Below the pieces are notes generated by a model. The model was not told where the DNA came from, searched no databases, and saw only the letters and a program-made list of their open reading frames with translations. Both the position numbers and the translations under genes were made by a program. DNA of 64,000 nt from Datisca glomerata (lineage: Eukaryota; Streptophyta; Magnoliopsida; Cucurbitales; Datiscaceae): assembly GCA_003255025.1 (NCBI GenBank), contig QANY01004770.1:124001-188000 (forward strand), written 5' to 3'. Below are positions 50,345-62,284 of this stretch, one piece after another (within the stretch, counting starts at the first letter, position 1; each line of letters opens with the position of its first letter).

Positions 50345-53110
50345 GTCCCTCGTGGGTGATTTTATCATGACCATGGGGCTGGGGTCAGGTCAATAAATCC
50401 ACGTCTTCTTTGACCATAGGTATAAATACATTTCGGCTAAAAATACATTTTAGACCCTAAAATTTATGTTGGTTTTTAAAAATGAAAAATAAAATTTTAA
50501 AGTTGCAAATTATTACAGCTCTCATCGTTGCTTTAAACATGAATAAATTATGCAAATTGTTGTCGTCCTTAAGTTTGAATTTTTTCAATTATAGACGACC
50601 TTGTTTTTTTTTACAAAAGTTGATTTTTTTCCATTAGAAATAAAGTTTAAAGAATGAGTGAAATTGAAAGCAATTAATAGATCTTGACGAATGATGATGA
50701 CATTGTTAGTCAGAATTTGTAATTTTATAAATCATATTAGTTTATTTGTAGTCTTTTTTTATCTTCTTCTTGGACATATGATATGATGGCTAAAATGACA
50801 CCATAATCATCTATTACATTCTCCTACTGCCACCATGCAACCTAATGAATTAAAATTCCAAGTCCCCAACTTGAAAATAAATTAGAAACACAAAAAGAAA
50901 AGCTCCTTTAAATCAAGGCAACAACATATTTGGGATGAGTTGGTAAACCACTCCAAAGTGAAAAGAAAAGCAACGAAAATTATTCAAATCAAAATGCCTT
51001 TTTCAGAGCATTTACAACCCACGGTATGATTCAAAGAGAGCCAAAAGCAACTTCTTTTTACAAAGTGAAGGTTAATTATAATAAAAAAGGATGAGTGAGA
51101 GCTGAGATCAGTAGAGAGCAATTGAGGATGATGACCATATTTAAAGTTTATAAGTTAGAGGAAAGAAAGTGATAGTATCCGATGTTTTTTACATGTAGCA
51201 ACCAATTATTTGTAGCTTGACCATTCAAACCGTACATTATATAAACTTCTTCATGTTTGGTCTCACCCATCAAGAATCTGTAAATCATATATAATACAAC
51301 AATAAACAGTTGATTCGATAGTAAAATTTGATCTCATGTCTAATACACGTACCACACACTTTATACTGTGTTATATGATTAGCATCAGCTACATATGGTA
51401 ATTCTAAAATGGATGGGAACAAGTTGTATTAAAATTTCATCAAATCATGCAGAAATCCAACTTTAGTTTGTTTGTGTTTTTGGAAGAATCATTAAGCTTT
51501 CGGGGAATTAGGATATGTACCTAATTATATACAAATAAAATTAACTCAAAGTTTTGTTATACAGCACACCTCTTCTACATTTATTTCTATATATTGTAGA
51601 TTTTTTTATAGTTAATTTTGGCTAACGATATTATTTCACCAGTTTTAACCTCAATTGTACATTCATATTTGATGTGTATTAGAAAACATGTGTTCGAATC
51701 TCTATAGTTGCTTGTTGGAGCTACACCTACTTTTGATTTTCATCATAAGGGACAATAATGTTGTTTGCATACCCATTTCATTGACGAGTTTGTAAAGTAG
51801 TGTATATGCACACCTGTTTCATTGGACAAAAAAATCATATCTCAAAGCTGATTGTCTAGGATCAGGAATCTCCCGTGCATGTTGAATAAAACATGAGAGA
51901 TATTATTAGTTTGAGAATTCAAAACATCAACTATTTTCTCTAACAATCAAACTGGTTTTGCATATTTTTCAATATTTTGAAATAAAAAGATGAATTTATA
52001 TTTTAAACTAATATGAGAAAAAGAAACAAACAACCACAAATTAGATGATATAACAAAATCTAAGTGAGTAATGAGTCTAATGAGCTCCCTTGTGGGACTA
52101 TATAGAAGAGAATGCTTTTCATTGATGTGATATATGTACGTGCATGATATATCATAAATTAGCCATCACTTTCTTTGCATAATTCTTCACATAAATTATA
52201 TTTATATTGGAAACGGAAATTATCTCTAGTTAGTTATCTTAATATACCTTTTATTTTTCTAAAAGAAAACTCCTTATGGTGTAAATCAAGCTATATTTTA
52301 CGTACATTAATTAAGAAAATATATATAGTTAAGATATAAATAAAATGCTGTTTTAATATAGAAACAAAATATTAATTAAAAGGTCTGAATAGACCAAGCA
52401 ACTTACTAATTTAATAATAAAACTTTAATTTGGGCATGATGAAGGCCTGCATAGGATTCTAATCTTTTTCTCTATACTTAATTATTGTCCATAACTAAAC
52501 AAACCAAACGTACCTTAATTGAATAATAAAAAATGATACTTTTATAATTAAAAAAATAAAAAGCCAATTGTTCCCAGGCAGGGTATGGTTCTACTTAAAG
52601 AGATGATAAAATATATAAAAATAAAACATGATCCCCATGATTTTTCTCACCTGAACCATATCTTATACACAGGTAAGGAAGATCCTTTCCTTTGCAAAAC
52701 CTTAATAATATATGAACTTTAGCTTATTCAATAGAATTTATATGCATAACTTCATGTCCTATGTTTGCATTGAAGGGAACAATGGCTAGGCCTAATCAGT
52801 TTTTCCTTTACCCCTAATCCCACTGGGTCTAAACTTTTGGTGGCACTAGAAACATACTCCCTTCATCTTTACAAATTTAATTACATGTCAACCTGGCTTT
52901 TATATGTTCTTTTAATTGTTTATTTACTATAAATATAACGGAAAAGTACAGTTTAGTCCTAGAGAGTTTATTCTTGCAATGAGTTTGGTTTATCAATTTT
53001 TTATTTTGTAAATGGAAGAACTACAAGATGACTGCAAAAATGGAGTGAACTGTAAAAATATCCGAAAAATTGAAAAAATGGACGAAGTAACGAATATAGT
53101 TATCAAATTA
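50345..53110. other. AT-rich intergenic DNA
   Basis: Contains the SAC51-type upstream region and no supported gene. Near 50430-50650 and 52940-53110 there are phrases of dispersed plant repeats (e.g. AAAGTACAGTTTAGTCC). A short GTTCGAATCTC at about 51692 is not part of a tRNA fold. Confidence 0.5.
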
Positions 53111-53119
53111 CGCATACAA

Positions 53120-53364
53120 TTGCTTAATTACAGTATTGATTTCGGAATCTGTATATTTTGTGGTAACTGCGTTGAATATTGCCCAACAAATTGTTTATCA
53201 ATGACTGAAGAATATGAACTTTCTACTTATGATCGTCACGAATTGAATTAAATCAAATTGCTTTAGGTCGTTTATCAATGTCAGTAGTTGACGATTATAC
53301 AATTCGAACAATTTTGAATTCTCCTCAAATTCCAGTAAAAAAAATTAGTAAATCTCTTGATTAA
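53120..53364 (+). pseudogene. ndhI: NUPT: chloroplast ndhI fragment
   Basis: Encodes the C-terminal half of plastid Ndh[21 protein letters not shown] with the second 4Fe-4S motif CIFCGNC...CP, then [20 protein letters not shown]. Immediately after HELN a small deletion (about 53247-53250) shifts the frame; the remainder ([19 protein letters not shown] in another frame) continues to about 53364. The N-terminal half with the first cluster is absent. Plastid-like sequence may extend a little further to the right. Non-functional nuclear copy. Confidence 0.92.
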
Positions 53365-53399
53365 AGATGGAAATTAGTAAGATTTTTTTTTATCTAAAG

Positions 53400-54306
53400 G
53401 AATGAAGTTGACGTAAGGTAAAAAAAAATATGAATGATTTTAATAATGAAGTATGATATATAATACATAATTGAGACTACTTTTTGTCTTATTGATTAGT
53501 TTTCTCTTCTTCATTCTTTGAGAAACAAACATATTTTATTAGTTTTCTATTGTGGATACTAATTATTGATATTGTTATTATTTTGGTAATAAATTGCACA
53601 CCTTAAAATATTTTCCGGTCTCGCCCTGCATCTCCTCATCCTTAAAATATTGATTAGTAATTCTTTCGACCACCTTATAACATGTGATAATAAAATTACT
53701 TAAAGAAAACAATTTGAAATCGAAAAATGGTCCAATAAGGATGGAGCAATTACATGAATGGTGGGATGTGGATTGACCACTGAATAGAAAGTTTCACATG
53801 ATGATACTTTGAAGCTACCTGCTTATTTGTTACTAGTAGCTTACCTAGTCACCCACCAACATAAGAAAAGAAAAAAGAAAAGAAAAGAAAAGAAAAGAAA
53901 AGAAAATACTATGGATACGTGAAACGCACCCATTATATACCAATAATTCACTGTTAGAGATGCGTAGTCACATCCAAAAGTGGAACCTCCATAATTTCTG
54001 GATGTATATTATATTTTCCATATTCCTTTATTAATTTAACTAATTAGTTTAATTATAAAGAGATTATAAGGTAATTTTTAAACTTGCCCGTGCTAATTAG
54101 ATTCGCTACTGTTGTCGTACTTTTTTGTGTACAATACGCGACCAAGAGCATGCTTGCTGATGCTGAATATTAAATAAAATGTGCATATACGACTAATTTA
54201 AAATATGCTTTTCTTCATTTCAGTTAGTTCTCCATCTATTTGATTTCTTACTATAAACAAACCAGTCATACCCATACGGCATATATACTGTTATAATAAA
54301 ATAAAA
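53400..54306. other. AT-rich intergenic DNA with (AAAAG)n
   Basis: No gene. The AAAAG microsatellite is at about 53864-53907. Confidence 0.55.
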
Positions 54307-55133
54307 TGTTGTTACTGAACAGAAAAAAATCATTCAAGACATGTGTGCAGAAAGAACGCTGAAGCGGGAGAACTTGTCAGAACGATAAAGAACGTTGAAA
54401 CAGGAGACCTTGTCAGAACGGGAAAGAATGTCGAAGCGGGGAACCTTCGCTTCTGGAACGGGAGATAATCACTTCTAGAACGGGTGACTATGGCTTCTGG
54501 AATGGATGACTATCGCTTCTGGAACGGGAAAGAATAACAGAACGGGAACCGACATCTAGAGAACGGGAGATTATCGCTTCCAAAACAGGAACCGACATCT
54601 CGAGAATGGGAAATCATTATCATCTGGACAGGACAAAACATCAGAACGAAAAGGAGGGTTCAGACTTACAGTCAAGTGGTTGTGATTGATTGACCTAAAT
54701 CACGAGGAACCACCAAGTGGTTATGACTGATTGAGTTGCTAAAGACAAAACAACTGAAAGGAATGAGCAAAGTAAAGGAGCTCACGCTAAAAGCAATCAC
54801 ATCAACCGAAAGCATGGGGGATGTGATCATCCATTTTTTATTATTCTTATTATTGTAAGGCCTATAAATACGAACTCATGTAAAAAGAAAATGTAGGCGA
54901 GGAGAAGACCTAAGCAAACCTCAACTAAAGGCACTGACATTCCTCTCTTCTCTCATCAACAACTGTGTAAAATCCTTGACAAAAGTGAATATCAATAATA
55001 TTCTCGTGATTTTTCTTCCCTTTAAGGGTTTTTCACGTAAATGATAGTGTCTTTATTCTCTCTTTCTCTCTTCAAATTATGATCTTTATTATTTGTTCGT
55101 AGAAAATTTTCTATACCTAAAAAATCCTTTACA
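54307..55133 (+). repeat. Isolated gypsy-type LTR with internal minisatellite
   Basis: TGTTGTTACTGAACAG...AAATCCTTTACA, 827 bp. Strong similarity to the LTR of the element at 61387: shared ACGTGTRCAGAAAGAACG, GAAGCGGGAGA repeats, CACCAAGTGGTTRTGACTGATT. A TATA-like CCTATAAATACG is at 54870. The repeated GAAGCGGGAGACCTTGTCAGAACG words fill 54355-54560. No target duplication was found (left TAAAA, right TTTAC), so it may be an LTR remnant with a few internal bases rather than a clean solo LTR. Confidence 0.72.
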
Positions 55134-55559
55134 TTTACGAGCATCGCACATAAATTGCACATAAATAGTTAATTTATGTGATCTAATAACTAAATTTTCA
55201 AAAGGATGTAGCGATCAAGTTTGTAACGGCTTCATAAGTTCTCTGGTGTAAATCAATGATTACCTGTGAAAAACTCGTCAACTGCAATTATTAAATTTAG
55301 ATGACTACGCTTTAAGATGGTAAATTACATCATCTCTATTTTTGTAAATAAGAGAGATATTTTTTAGTTGATCTAGCTTGTTGGTTCTTAATGAAACTTA
55401 AACAAACAGATCAAAATTTGAATCAAATTGATCTAGACCGTTGAAACATTCTGAATCAACGGTTGTGACCATAGGAAAACCTATCATGTTTTCTTCAACA
55501 AGAAATGATCATGATGTTTAATGTGGAAGCAAATGCAATTAGCATAAGAAAAAAGATTT

Positions 55560-56110
55560 GAATTAGACATTAATCAGGGATGGGTGGGGAAGAGAATGTG
55601 GGACATGAGACCCATAGAGGCAATTTTGGTTGTGGAATCTCCAACAAAAACAACCACGCTTGGAAAGCTAAAACTAAATACCCATCTCTCCACTATTCCC
55701 CACTCAAAAGTCCCATATTTCATATATATATGCTTTGCTTTTAAAACAACCACAAAACCAATTGCACCAACCAAAAAAGAAGGAACAACCTCCATGCCCA
55801 TTGCCCACCTCTCTCTCTCACTCCCTCCCTCTCTCTCTCACTCCCTCCCNCTCTCTTTCTCCCTCTCCCCCCCTCCCCTCTCTCTCTCTTCCCTCTCTTA
55901 TTTTACGCTACATAATACCCACTTTCTTAGCCTTTTATTCCACTTACTTTAGATTAATGCCCATATTTTACCAAAAGGAATTGGCCCATTTTGAAAGTGT
56001 CAACCCCCTCCCCCTCATTCTTTACCTTTTCTCGCCCTTTTTTAAGGGTGTGATGTTTGTAACTATGTTTAGTGGTTCCATTTATAATTTATGTATATAT
56101 GATTGAGTAG
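55560..56110 (+). promoter_or_regulatory. Promoter-like orphan region with CT-rich stretch
   Basis: Less AT-rich text, a CATATATATATGC TATA-like box at about 55720, then a pyrimidine-rich stretch (CTCTCTCTCACTCCCTCCC, 55808-55895, with one N at 55850). No supported coding exon follows before the retrotransposon at 56579. It resembles the upstream region and leader of a plant gene whose body is missing. Only inference. Confidence 0.25.
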
Positions 56111-56578
56111 TTTGGTTTAAGCTCTTGAATATTCCTCATCATCACACACGTGTGAATTATATGCTCGTGTGAGAACCAATTTGTCACTAGTCATTTCTTC
56201 CCAAGAAAACATATTGAACTAAAACAATAATTAGTACAGCTCAAATCGTGACTCTTTCGTATTATTATGCTCGAGATTTATTTACTTTTCTGATTTCTTT
56301 TTTTATATTATAACTCGTTCATTTTTCTCAAACATCATTAACCATAAGTTGGTGCTTTGTCAAGTAATATGATAGTTATTACTTCACCATCGAGTTTTTG
56401 CTTTTTCCCACTATTAACTACTAAGGTCATTGTGCAAATAGCTCTCTTTTCAAACATAATTATGTGATATTTGACTTTTATTTGAATGGAAGCATGGTCT
56501 TAATCATAATAGCCCAAGTTAGTTGGATTGAACACACCAACCTTTCAGATTAATACTAATAGCACTGACTAACAAGAA
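56110..56578. other. AT-rich intergenic DNA
   Basis: No gene or repeat recognised. Confidence 0.5.
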
Positions 56579-56916
56579 CTAATTTCTATTTTTATGATGT
56601 GTTAAAATAAAAAAATTAAAAGATATATCATCTATAAGTGGTTATGATTTTCAGGTCATACGATAACAAGAAATCATTCTATTCTCTCTAATATCCGATC
56701 CTTAGAGAGAAAACTGAGTGGCTTAATCAAAAGAGACTCTCGGATAGAGAATCGTGAAGATCTGGAAGGCCAACCTCTCAGCTCTAAACAACGATCTATC
56801 ATCATGAATTCAGATACGCTTCCATTCTATATTGATTTGATTCTTGGTGTGTTCAACATGACATCTTGAGTTTTATTGAGATACGGTTTATAAGGAAAGA
56901 GATTTTGAATCTAACA
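56579..56916 (+). repeat. 5' LTR of copia element 3, 5'-truncated
   Basis: Matches the last 345 or so bases of the 3' LTR (from TAATTTCTATTTTTATGATG to GAATCTAACA). The first ~160 bp (TGTTGGATCC...) are missing. Confidence 0.85.
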
Positions 56917-56918
56917 AA

Positions 56919-56930
56919 TGGTATCAGAGC
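56919..56930 (+). promoter_or_regulatory. Primer-binding site, copia element 3
   Basis: TGGTATCAGAGC two bases after the LTR end; exact complement expected for initiator tRNA-Met. Confidence 0.9.
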
Positions 56931-57089
56931 GACTCATGTTGAATCGTTGAGAATCGATCTATTAAGTTCTAGATCCATGATTATAGGTGTTTTTTGTGTT
57001 TATGTTTCAGTATCCTTGAATTTAATAATTGTTTGACGATTTATTAGATTTGAGAATAATTTTTTCGGTGTTATTCTGTTCATATTTGT

Positions 57090-57510
57090 TTGAATTCGGA
57101 CTGTCGACCAACGTTGTGGCCGATGGTGGCAGGGGATCGGTGCGACGGATAGTCTGCACCAGCAAGGCATAGCTGCGGCCGTCTGGCCACAGCTGTGAGG
57201 AATAGTCGTGGCCTTGTCTACGACTGTGAGGAAGAGTCGCGGTCAAGGCAGCGACCGTAAAGGAAGCCGCGACCTTGGACGCTGCTGTCTGTCGGAGTTG
57301 CGGCCTCAGCCGCGGCATCAAAGAGTGGCGGCCGTGGCCGCCAGCTCCTATAGGTTCCCTAGGGTTTCGCCTAAGGGTGAAACCTGTTCACGGGTCGGGG
57401 TGACTCCTGAACATTATGGATGGGTTGTGGGCTTGCCCACAGCCTTGTTTTAAAAGGGCTGGGAAAAGCCCACAGCCTTGTTTTAAAAGGGCTGGGTTTT
57501 CCCAGCCCTT
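57090..57510 (+). other. GC-rich leader of copia element 3 with inverted and direct repeats
   Basis: Marked GC island in an AT-rich window. It contains repeated GCGGCCGTGGCCGC-like and AGTCGCGGTC words and a duplicated CAGCCTTGTTTTAAAAGGGCTGGG (about 57440-57505) that can form hairpins. No coding frame is credible. Confidence 0.7.
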
Positions 57511-58240
57511 ATTTGTTTTTTTAATATATTTTTTAATTAAATTAATTTTGAATTATTTACTGATCCATTAATTAAATTAATTTTTTTAAGGATCGTAAAA
57601 TTGATTTTTAATTTAAATATTTTTTAAATAAAGTTTTTTGATTATTTTTATGGTTTTTTCGTTAAAATAATTTCAAAACAATTTCAAAGGAACATAAAAA
57701 TTAATTGTTTATCAATTAATTTAAGGTTTAAATTCCGTACAATTTTAAATTCGAACATTAGTATGTCATATATATTTTAAGATAAATTAGTTGAAGCAAC
57801 ATGTCGCAAAAATGACCTCTCTTGTGAAAATTGGTTTGTCTTGAAATATAAAAGGTTATGTGTCGTGTAACTTATGTGAATATTTATCGGCCCAAATGAA
57901 GATAATCATTTGACAGAATTACATGCGCTTTGTGGTAATAAATACATGATGATTATTTGATTTTACATATGAACAATAAATCATCCCAAATGAAGGTTTC
58001 TTGTTTGACATGTTATTTATCATCATTGTTTGATTACTATACCAAGACATCATTTACAAATTAATATTTTTGGCCAAAGTCATAATATTAATGGAGTGCC
58101 TGGTGTCTTGAGATGAGTTTACTTTTGTTTGAATTTATTATTATTATTTGATATTCATGTAAGCTTGCAGGTTGGTTAATTATTCTTTTTTAAGTTATTA
58201 CTCAAGCTAATGCCAATATCAAGTAAAAATAAAGTAAAAA

Positions 58241-58980
58241 ATGGCTCAAACTTCAAATCCTAGAAAGATAATCTCTAGATAGTTCTTGGAGTTATTGATC
58301 TTGATCTAGCATTGAGGATTGATTCTCTTTCACCTCTTACGGATAAGAGTACCTATGATGAAAGGAGGCAGATGAAAAGGTGGGATAGATCAAATTGCAT
58401 GTGCATGCTGATCATGAAGAAGGTCATTCTAGAAGCATTCAGGGGCGCTATATCTGGAAATATAACTACTGCTAAGGATTTCCTTGCAGGCATTGAAAAG
58501 AGGTTTGTCAAGAACGAAAATGCACAAATTAGTACGCTCTTGTCAGACCTAATTCAAAAAAATGTATAAAGGCAAAGGCAATATCAAGAAATACATTATG
58601 GAAATGTCTCACATTGTTTCAAGGTTAAAAGCACTAAGGTTTGAACTCTCTAAGGACTTGCTTGTGCATTTGGTTTTGATATCCCTTTCAGTACAGTTTA
58701 AGGTGAGTTATAATTGTCAGAAAGAGACTTGATCTCTGAATTAACTCATCTCACACTATGTTCAGGAAGAGGAAAGAGTGAAACATGATAAGACAGAAAG
58801 TGTTTACCTGGTGTCTAAGGATAAGGGCAAGGGAAAGAAAAGGAAAAATGATAAGGAAATTGTAGATACAACACATCATAAGAAACAACAAAAGAAACCG
58901 ATAAACTCGGAAGGTAATGGTTGTTTCTTTTGTGGAGCTGAAGAGCATAGGAAGAAGCAATGCACCAACTATCACGCTTG
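58241..58980 (+). pseudogene. copia element 3 gag, broken
   Basis: Opens MAQTSNPRKIISR with an early stop; continues in other frames with UBN2-type gag (MLIMKKVILEAFRG, ARDFLAGIEKRF-like). Ends in a zinc knuckle CFFCGAEEHRKKQC at about 58925-58965. Confidence 0.85.
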
Positions 58981-58996
58981 ATGTTTTAAGAAATGT

Positions 58997-60025
58997 ATGC
59001 TTCTTAATTTGGTTTGTTCAAAGGTTAATTTAAGTTGGGTTCCTAGACACACGTGGTGGATAGATTCTGGTGCAACAACTCACATTAGCGTGTCTATGCA
59101 GGGTTGCCTAAATTACCGAAAGCCAAATGATGCTGAAAGATTCATCTATGTGGGCGACGGCAAGACGGTTGAGGTTGAAGCTCAATGATGCTGAAAGATT
59201 TCTAGCTAAGAATTTTGATATGAAAAATCTTGGTGAAGCCTCTTTTGTATTAGGGATCCAGATACATCGAGATCGTTCTCAAAGTATTCTTGGATTATCA
59301 CAAAAGAGCTATATCGAAATGGTCCTTAAAAGATATGGCATGCAAGATTGTAAACCAGGTGATACTCTTGTAGCTAAGGGAGATAAATTTGGTCTCAATC
59401 AGTGTCCTAAGAATGATTTTGAGGAAAAAAAGAAATGCAGAAGATTTAGTATGCCTCAGTAGTGGGGAGCTGATGTATGCCCAGGTTTATACACGTCTAG
59501 ATATTGTGTACGCGACTGGGATGTTGGGTAGGTATTTAAACAATTCAGGCATAGACCATTGTAAAACAGCTGAACGAGTCTTACAGTATTTACAGAGAAC
59601 AAAAGACTACATGCTCATGTATCGTAGGTTAGATCAAATTGAGATCATTGGATATATTAAATCTGATTTTGTTGGAAGCCAAGATAACATGTTATGAGGC
59701 ATCCAATCACGGAATATGATTGCGAAATATTGTCACAAGGCTCTGGATAGTGGACAGTATTGAGAGACACTCAAGTTATTTTGTGACAATGAGTCTGCAG
59801 TCCTCTATTCTAATAACAACATGAGCTCAACAAAGTCGAGGTACATAGACTTTAAGTTCCTAGTTGTTAAGGAAAAAGTTCGGAGTGGACAGTTGTCTAT
59901 AGAGCACGTCGAGACAAAACTCCATGATTGTGGATCCGCTTACTAAGGGATTGCCATATAAACAGTTTCATGAGCACACTGCTCTTATGGGTGTCATATC
60001 GGTTGATGATATTCAGTTTTAACGG
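58997..60025 (+). pseudogene. copia element 3 pol remnant (protease joined to RT end and RNase H)
   Basis: Protease WWIDSGATTHISVSMQGCL with an intact D-S-G-A, then FIYVGDGKTVEVE. At about 59184 the sequence jumps to the RT thumb region (FDMKNLGEASFVLGIQIHRD, LSQKSYIEMVLKRYG). RNase H follows with a frameshift (RLDIVYATGMLGRYL; YIDFKFLVVKEKVRSG). Integrase is absent. Confidence 0.85.
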
Positions 60026-60452
60026 GAGTTTGTGATTTTGGATGCTCTTCTCTATAGAAATATTTTTAGTTATCTTGGTTTATGAATATTTTAAGGTAAT
60101 TTCTGCAGAAATAAAGTTTTGGCTAATTCACACTTTGATTCTGGTATGGTTTGATCTCACTAAGGTTTAAGGAGGACCAATTGGAAATAGGCATGTTAAG
60201 ATCACATTACATAAAATTTCTGTGCTACACATCCACATCATAATCCATGTCATTCAGTTGTACTGATATACGTGATCATTGATGGGTTGAGTTACGATTG
60301 ATGTAACAGAGGCTGCTTTGATCCTATGTCGGTATGATTGATGGACCGGATTGTTTATAGATAATTTCGGTGATGACAGCAAAGTTGAACACGTTCACTT
60401 ATTTTTGACAAAACATAATTATAAGGTTTAACACATAGTCCAAGTGGGAAAT

Positions 60453-60960
60453 TGTTGGATCCTTAATCCAACATTAGATTTATGTGTAAAATAATTATCT
60501 GTTACAGACTATCAAATAAAGTTAAACCCAATTAAAAGTGATATGCTAAGGTTTGGATAATTGAGGTTTTAATGTATCTGATAGGTTATGGACCCTTTAA
60601 TATGTAGAGACATTAGGGTAATTTCTATTTTTATGATGGCTAAAATAGAAAAATCAAAAGATGTATCAATGTATCATCTATAAGTGGTTATGGTCCCCAT
60701 GTCACACAATAATGAGAAACCATTCTATTCTCCCCAATATCCCATCGTTAGAGAGAAAACTGAGAGTCTTAATCAAATAGAACTCTTGGATAGAGAATCG
60801 TGTAGATTTGGAAGGTCAATCGCTAGGCTCTAAACAACGATCTATCGTCATGGATTCAAGTACGCTTTCGCTCTATTGATTTGATTCTTGGTGTGTTCAA
60901 CATGAGATCTTGAGTTTTATTGAGATACGATTTATACCGAAAGAGATTTTGAATCTAACA
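60453..60960 (+). repeat. 3' LTR of copia element 3
   Basis: 508 bp, TGTTGGATCC...AATCTAACA. Preceded by the polypurine tract CCAAGTGGGAAAT. Right flank is CTAAT, a word also present at 56579-56583. Confidence 0.9.
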
Positions 60961-61386
60961 CTAATTTCATTTCATTAGCATGTTAGAACCCGTCTCATGT
61001 ATTGATCATGAACGGTCATGTCAATTGTAAACTAAAAAAAGTTTAGTTTTTAATGTGAAAGAGTGTGAACTTGTTTAAATTTATATTCAATAATAAGGTC
61101 TTTCTATTCAAACTCGAGTGTACATACTATGCACGGGGCATTACATTAGTACCTCATTTGAAATACATTAAACACAAACTGAGGAACATTTTTATGTATA
61201 TCTTTTAGTGTTCAATATATACCTCATTTTTTGTACAAATATACCTTCTCGTTGTATTTTATTCATGGTTTAGTAGATTTTTCCTCCATAATATAATTGG
61301 AAATGCAATGAGAAGCTAGTATTTTAGGTTGACTACATTTTAGAGTAATTGTTTTAGAGAAACTGCTACACCAACAAAATAAAAAA
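60961..61386. other. Intergenic DNA
   Basis: No gene or recognised repeat. Confidence 0.5.
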
Positions 61387-62222
61387 TGATATTTGTGAAC
61401 AGGAAAAACCACCCAAAGACACGTGTACAGAAAGAACGAATCCTGAGAGGACGCGTGGGCCATGAACATGGCAAGATTGGGGATTAAGAGGGGGATCTCG
61501 TCAGAGCAGGAAATAACACTGAAGCAGGAGGCCTCATCAAAATGAGAAGAGCCGAGAAGAGGGAGACCCCATTAAAACGGTGAAGAAGGTTGAAGTAGGA
61601 GATCTTGTCAGAGCGGGAAAGAATGCTGAAGCGGGAGACCTCATCAAAGTAGGAAAGAACGCTGAAGCGAGAGGTCTCATCAAAGAGGGAAGAGCCCAAA
61701 GCGGGAGACCCCATCAGAACGGGGAAGAACGTTGAAGCGGGAGACCTCGTCAGAGCAGGAAATAACGCTGAAGTGGGAGACCTCGTCAAAATAGGAAAGA
61801 ACGCTAAAGCGGGAGACAACACCAGAATTAGAATGAAAGGAAGAAAAGAAGAACGGAGACAAGCGAAAAGACCCAAGATGACAGACAAGCGACAGTGATT
61901 GATTAAGTAAAAGCTGAAAATACTCGGGTGATACAGATTGATAGACCACCAAGTGATTGTGATTGATTGACGATTAAGCGAGATAGAAAGAAACAATGGG
62001 GTCATACCCAGCAGAATGACCCCCATAAACAGGTGTGATCTCTAGGAATAATGAGTGCTTCCTATTACTCTTATAGACACATTTTCAGTTATTTGGGTTT
62101 ACCTGAGATTCTCTAAAAACTCCTCTTACTCTTAAATTCTCCTCATATTCTTTCTGATTAACACTTATAAAAGATCAGGCATTATCATTATTCTCCTGGC
62201 TAAATTGAAAAAATCCTTTACA
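61387..62222 (+). repeat. 5' LTR of the gypsy element, with 36-bp minisatellite
   Basis: 836 bp, TGATATTTGTGAACAGG...AAATCCTTTACA. Between 61510 and 61830 the word GCTGAAGCGGGAGACCTC recurs about eight times at 35-37-bp steps. Ends share text with the LTR at 54307. Confidence 0.85.
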
Positions 62223-62284
62223 TTTTGGTGCTTTCATTGAGAGAAGAAAAACAACCTCAAAGATACCCTACAGAAAGCTAAACC

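Larger units (their letters stand above)
56579..60960 (+). mobile_element. Ty1/copia retrotransposon 3, internally deleted
   Basis: 5' LTR remnant (to 56916), tRNA-iMet primer site, GC-rich leader, gag, protease, a jump to the RT C-terminus, RNase H, polypurine tract (AAGTGGGAAAT, to 60452) and 3' LTR 60453-60960. Integrase and most of RT are gone. Tork-like protease and RT wording. Non-functional. Confidence 0.88.

Noticed and set aside
51680..51730. GTTCGAATCTC resembling a tRNA T-arm
   Set aside because: No matching acceptor, D-arm or anticodon arm around it.
61484..62026. 180-residue open frame on the minus strand
   Set aside because: Its repeated 12-residue units come from a 36-bp minisatellite inside an LTR; the frame is open because the period is a multiple of three.
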